5,966 bases of DNA, taken from positions 1 through 5,966 of the forward strand of contig DEUU01000006.1 in assembly GCA_002362735.1 (NCBI GenBank). Direction: 5' to 3'. Position numbers and translations under genes: made by a program. Every line of letters starts with the position of its first letter. Position 1 is the stretch's first letter. The notes below the pieces were generated by a model. It saw only the letters and a program-made list of their open reading frames with translations, had not been told where the DNA came from and did no database searches. The stretch is from Dehalococcoidia bacterium UBA3254. GTDB taxonomy: Bacteria; Chloroflexota; Dehalococcoidia; Dehalococcoidales; UBA3254. This document shows positions 5,197 to 5,966 of the stretch, piece by piece.

Positions 5197-5943
5197 ATGT
5201 ATAAAGTTAAAATCACCGTTGTTGAAATCAAAGGAGATGAGAGTAAGTTCCCCTGTCACTGCCTTCACAAAATAGGGGACGAAGTCATTTTTGACGGGGG
5301 TACGTATACCGGATATTTATGTGTCGATCTATGGCCCAAGGTTACAGAAAAAGCTGCTATTCTTTATGCCGCCGGCCCCAGATATATAGAGCCAATAAAT
5401 TTTCTGGCTGTTCACTATGCACCTGTCAGTCAGAAGGACCCGAGTAAAAAAATATATGACGGGTTGGGCTTCAGGGCGGTTTATGAAGGCTATAATGATA
5501 TTTCGCAGTATCATATGGCAAATTTGATAGGGAGTGACGAATTCAAGTGGCCGCCGGTCAAGGAAAGGGTTAGACGTCCGGTAAGGATAACTTGCCCGGA
5601 TCCCAGAACTGGAGTGGTGGTTGAGCTTGAGGCCTTTGACGTAGCCGATGGCGGTTATGCTAAAACATTCTTTAGAAGACAGATGATGATACTTGACAAG
5701 GTATTAAATAAACAAGGCGTTGAAACGGAAAAAATACTGAACCAGTTCTCAAAAGAGGAGATACTAGATATATACCCTCCATTATCCCCAATAATGGTAC
5801 AGGTATTGGTTGAAGAATTAACACTCGTTGGCCACATGAAAATTTCGGATGGAAAAGCTTATGTGACTGACAAGGGGCAGGTAAAAGTCCAGGAATTTAA
5901 GAAGAGTCTGTCGGCAGAAGAAAGGAATGCACTTAAAATTTAA
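5197..5943 (+). CDS. Unknown-function protein: TIGR04076-like N-terminus with winged-helix-like C-terminus
   Basis: 248-residue soluble protein, complete, with no signal peptide or membrane segment. Residues 1-50 (MYKVKITVVEIKG, CHCLHKIGDEVIFDG at 20-34, then GYLCVDLWPKV) resemble the start of TIGR04076-family proteins, small proteins of unknown function with a K-I-T-V opening strand, conserved Cys and a GxEFxxDG-like motif. Here the cysteines are C20, C22, C42 and C133. The middle (60-150) is beta-rich with RITCPDPRTG at 130-139. Residues 157-240 are helical and end with LTLVGHMKISDGKAYVTDKG (208-227), which reads like the last helix and wing of a winged-helix domain. At about 248 residues it is much longer than the roughly 90-residue family norm. 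It has its own promoter-like site and long leader. An AGGAAAG at 5960-5966 could be the ribosome binding site of a following gene. Function unknown; the gene call itself is firm, the family names are by eye. Confidence 0.75.
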   Translation: MYKVKITVVEIKGDESKFPCHCLHKIGDEVIFDGGTYTGYLCVDLWPKVTEKAAILYAAGPRYIEPINFLAVHYAPVSQKDPSKKIYDGLGFRAVYEGYNDISQYHMANLIGSDEFKWPPVKERVRRPVRITCPDPRTGVVVELEAFDVADGGYAKTFFRRQMMILDKVLNKQGVETEKILNQFSKEEILDIYPPLSPIMVQVLVEELTLVGHMKISDGKAYVTDKGQVKVQEFKKSLSAEERNALKI

Positions 5944-5966
5944 TCAACATAATAGTGGCAGGAAAG

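Noticed and set aside
1..5966. CRISPR array, toxin-antitoxin pair, phage or defence genes
   Set aside because: No regularly spaced repeats and no matching proteins; each long open frame is accounted for by transport, regulation or the one unknown protein.

Overview
The window looks like a piece of a bacterial chromosome from an uncultured or poorly characterised lineage. Ribosome binding sites are AGGAGG-like, two of the seven genes use TTG or GTG starts, and an exported lipoprotein carries a long Ser/Thr/Pro/Ala linker. Linker-bearing solute-binding lipoproteins with Liv-type ABC genes and MarR-like regulators are common in Chloroflexota (Dehalococcoidia) and some clostridial or deltaproteobacterial genomes. 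I lean weakly towards the first, but the sequence alone does not prove it.

Left part (1-3563, all minus strand): a compact operon for a branched-chain-amino-acid-type (HAAT/Liv) ABC importer. In transcription order it runs livG (ATPase), livF (ATPase), livH (permease), livM (permease), then the start of a solute-binding lipoprotein that leaves the window at base 1. livG and livF overlap by 17 bp; the other gaps are 23-52 bp with no terminator between genes. The operon has a textbook sigma-70 promoter (TTGACA, 16 bp, TGC-TATAAT) at 3773..3746 on the minus strand, giving a leader of about 175 nt.

Middle (3564-4025): an AT-rich divergent intergenic region holding that promoter and several short dyads, one of them over the -35 box. 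To its right, on the plus strand, is a MarR-like winged-helix regulator (4026-4628). Its head-to-head position makes it the natural candidate to control the transporter, which is an inference.

Right part (4629-5966): a 568-bp non-coding stretch with a decayed palindromic REP/MITE-like element (4722-4838) and an extended -10 promoter flanked by a 20-bp-period direct repeat. A long leader follows, then a 248-residue protein of unknown function. Its N-terminal part resembles the TIGR04076 family and its C-terminal part looks like a winged helix.

The transporter itself is ordinary. The less expected points are the asymmetric ATPase pair (LivG lacks a recognisable LSGGQ signature while LivF keeps one), the domain fusion at the right end, and the repeat-flanked promoter in front of it. 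I found no CRISPR array, phage, toxin-antitoxin, tRNA or rRNA in the window.
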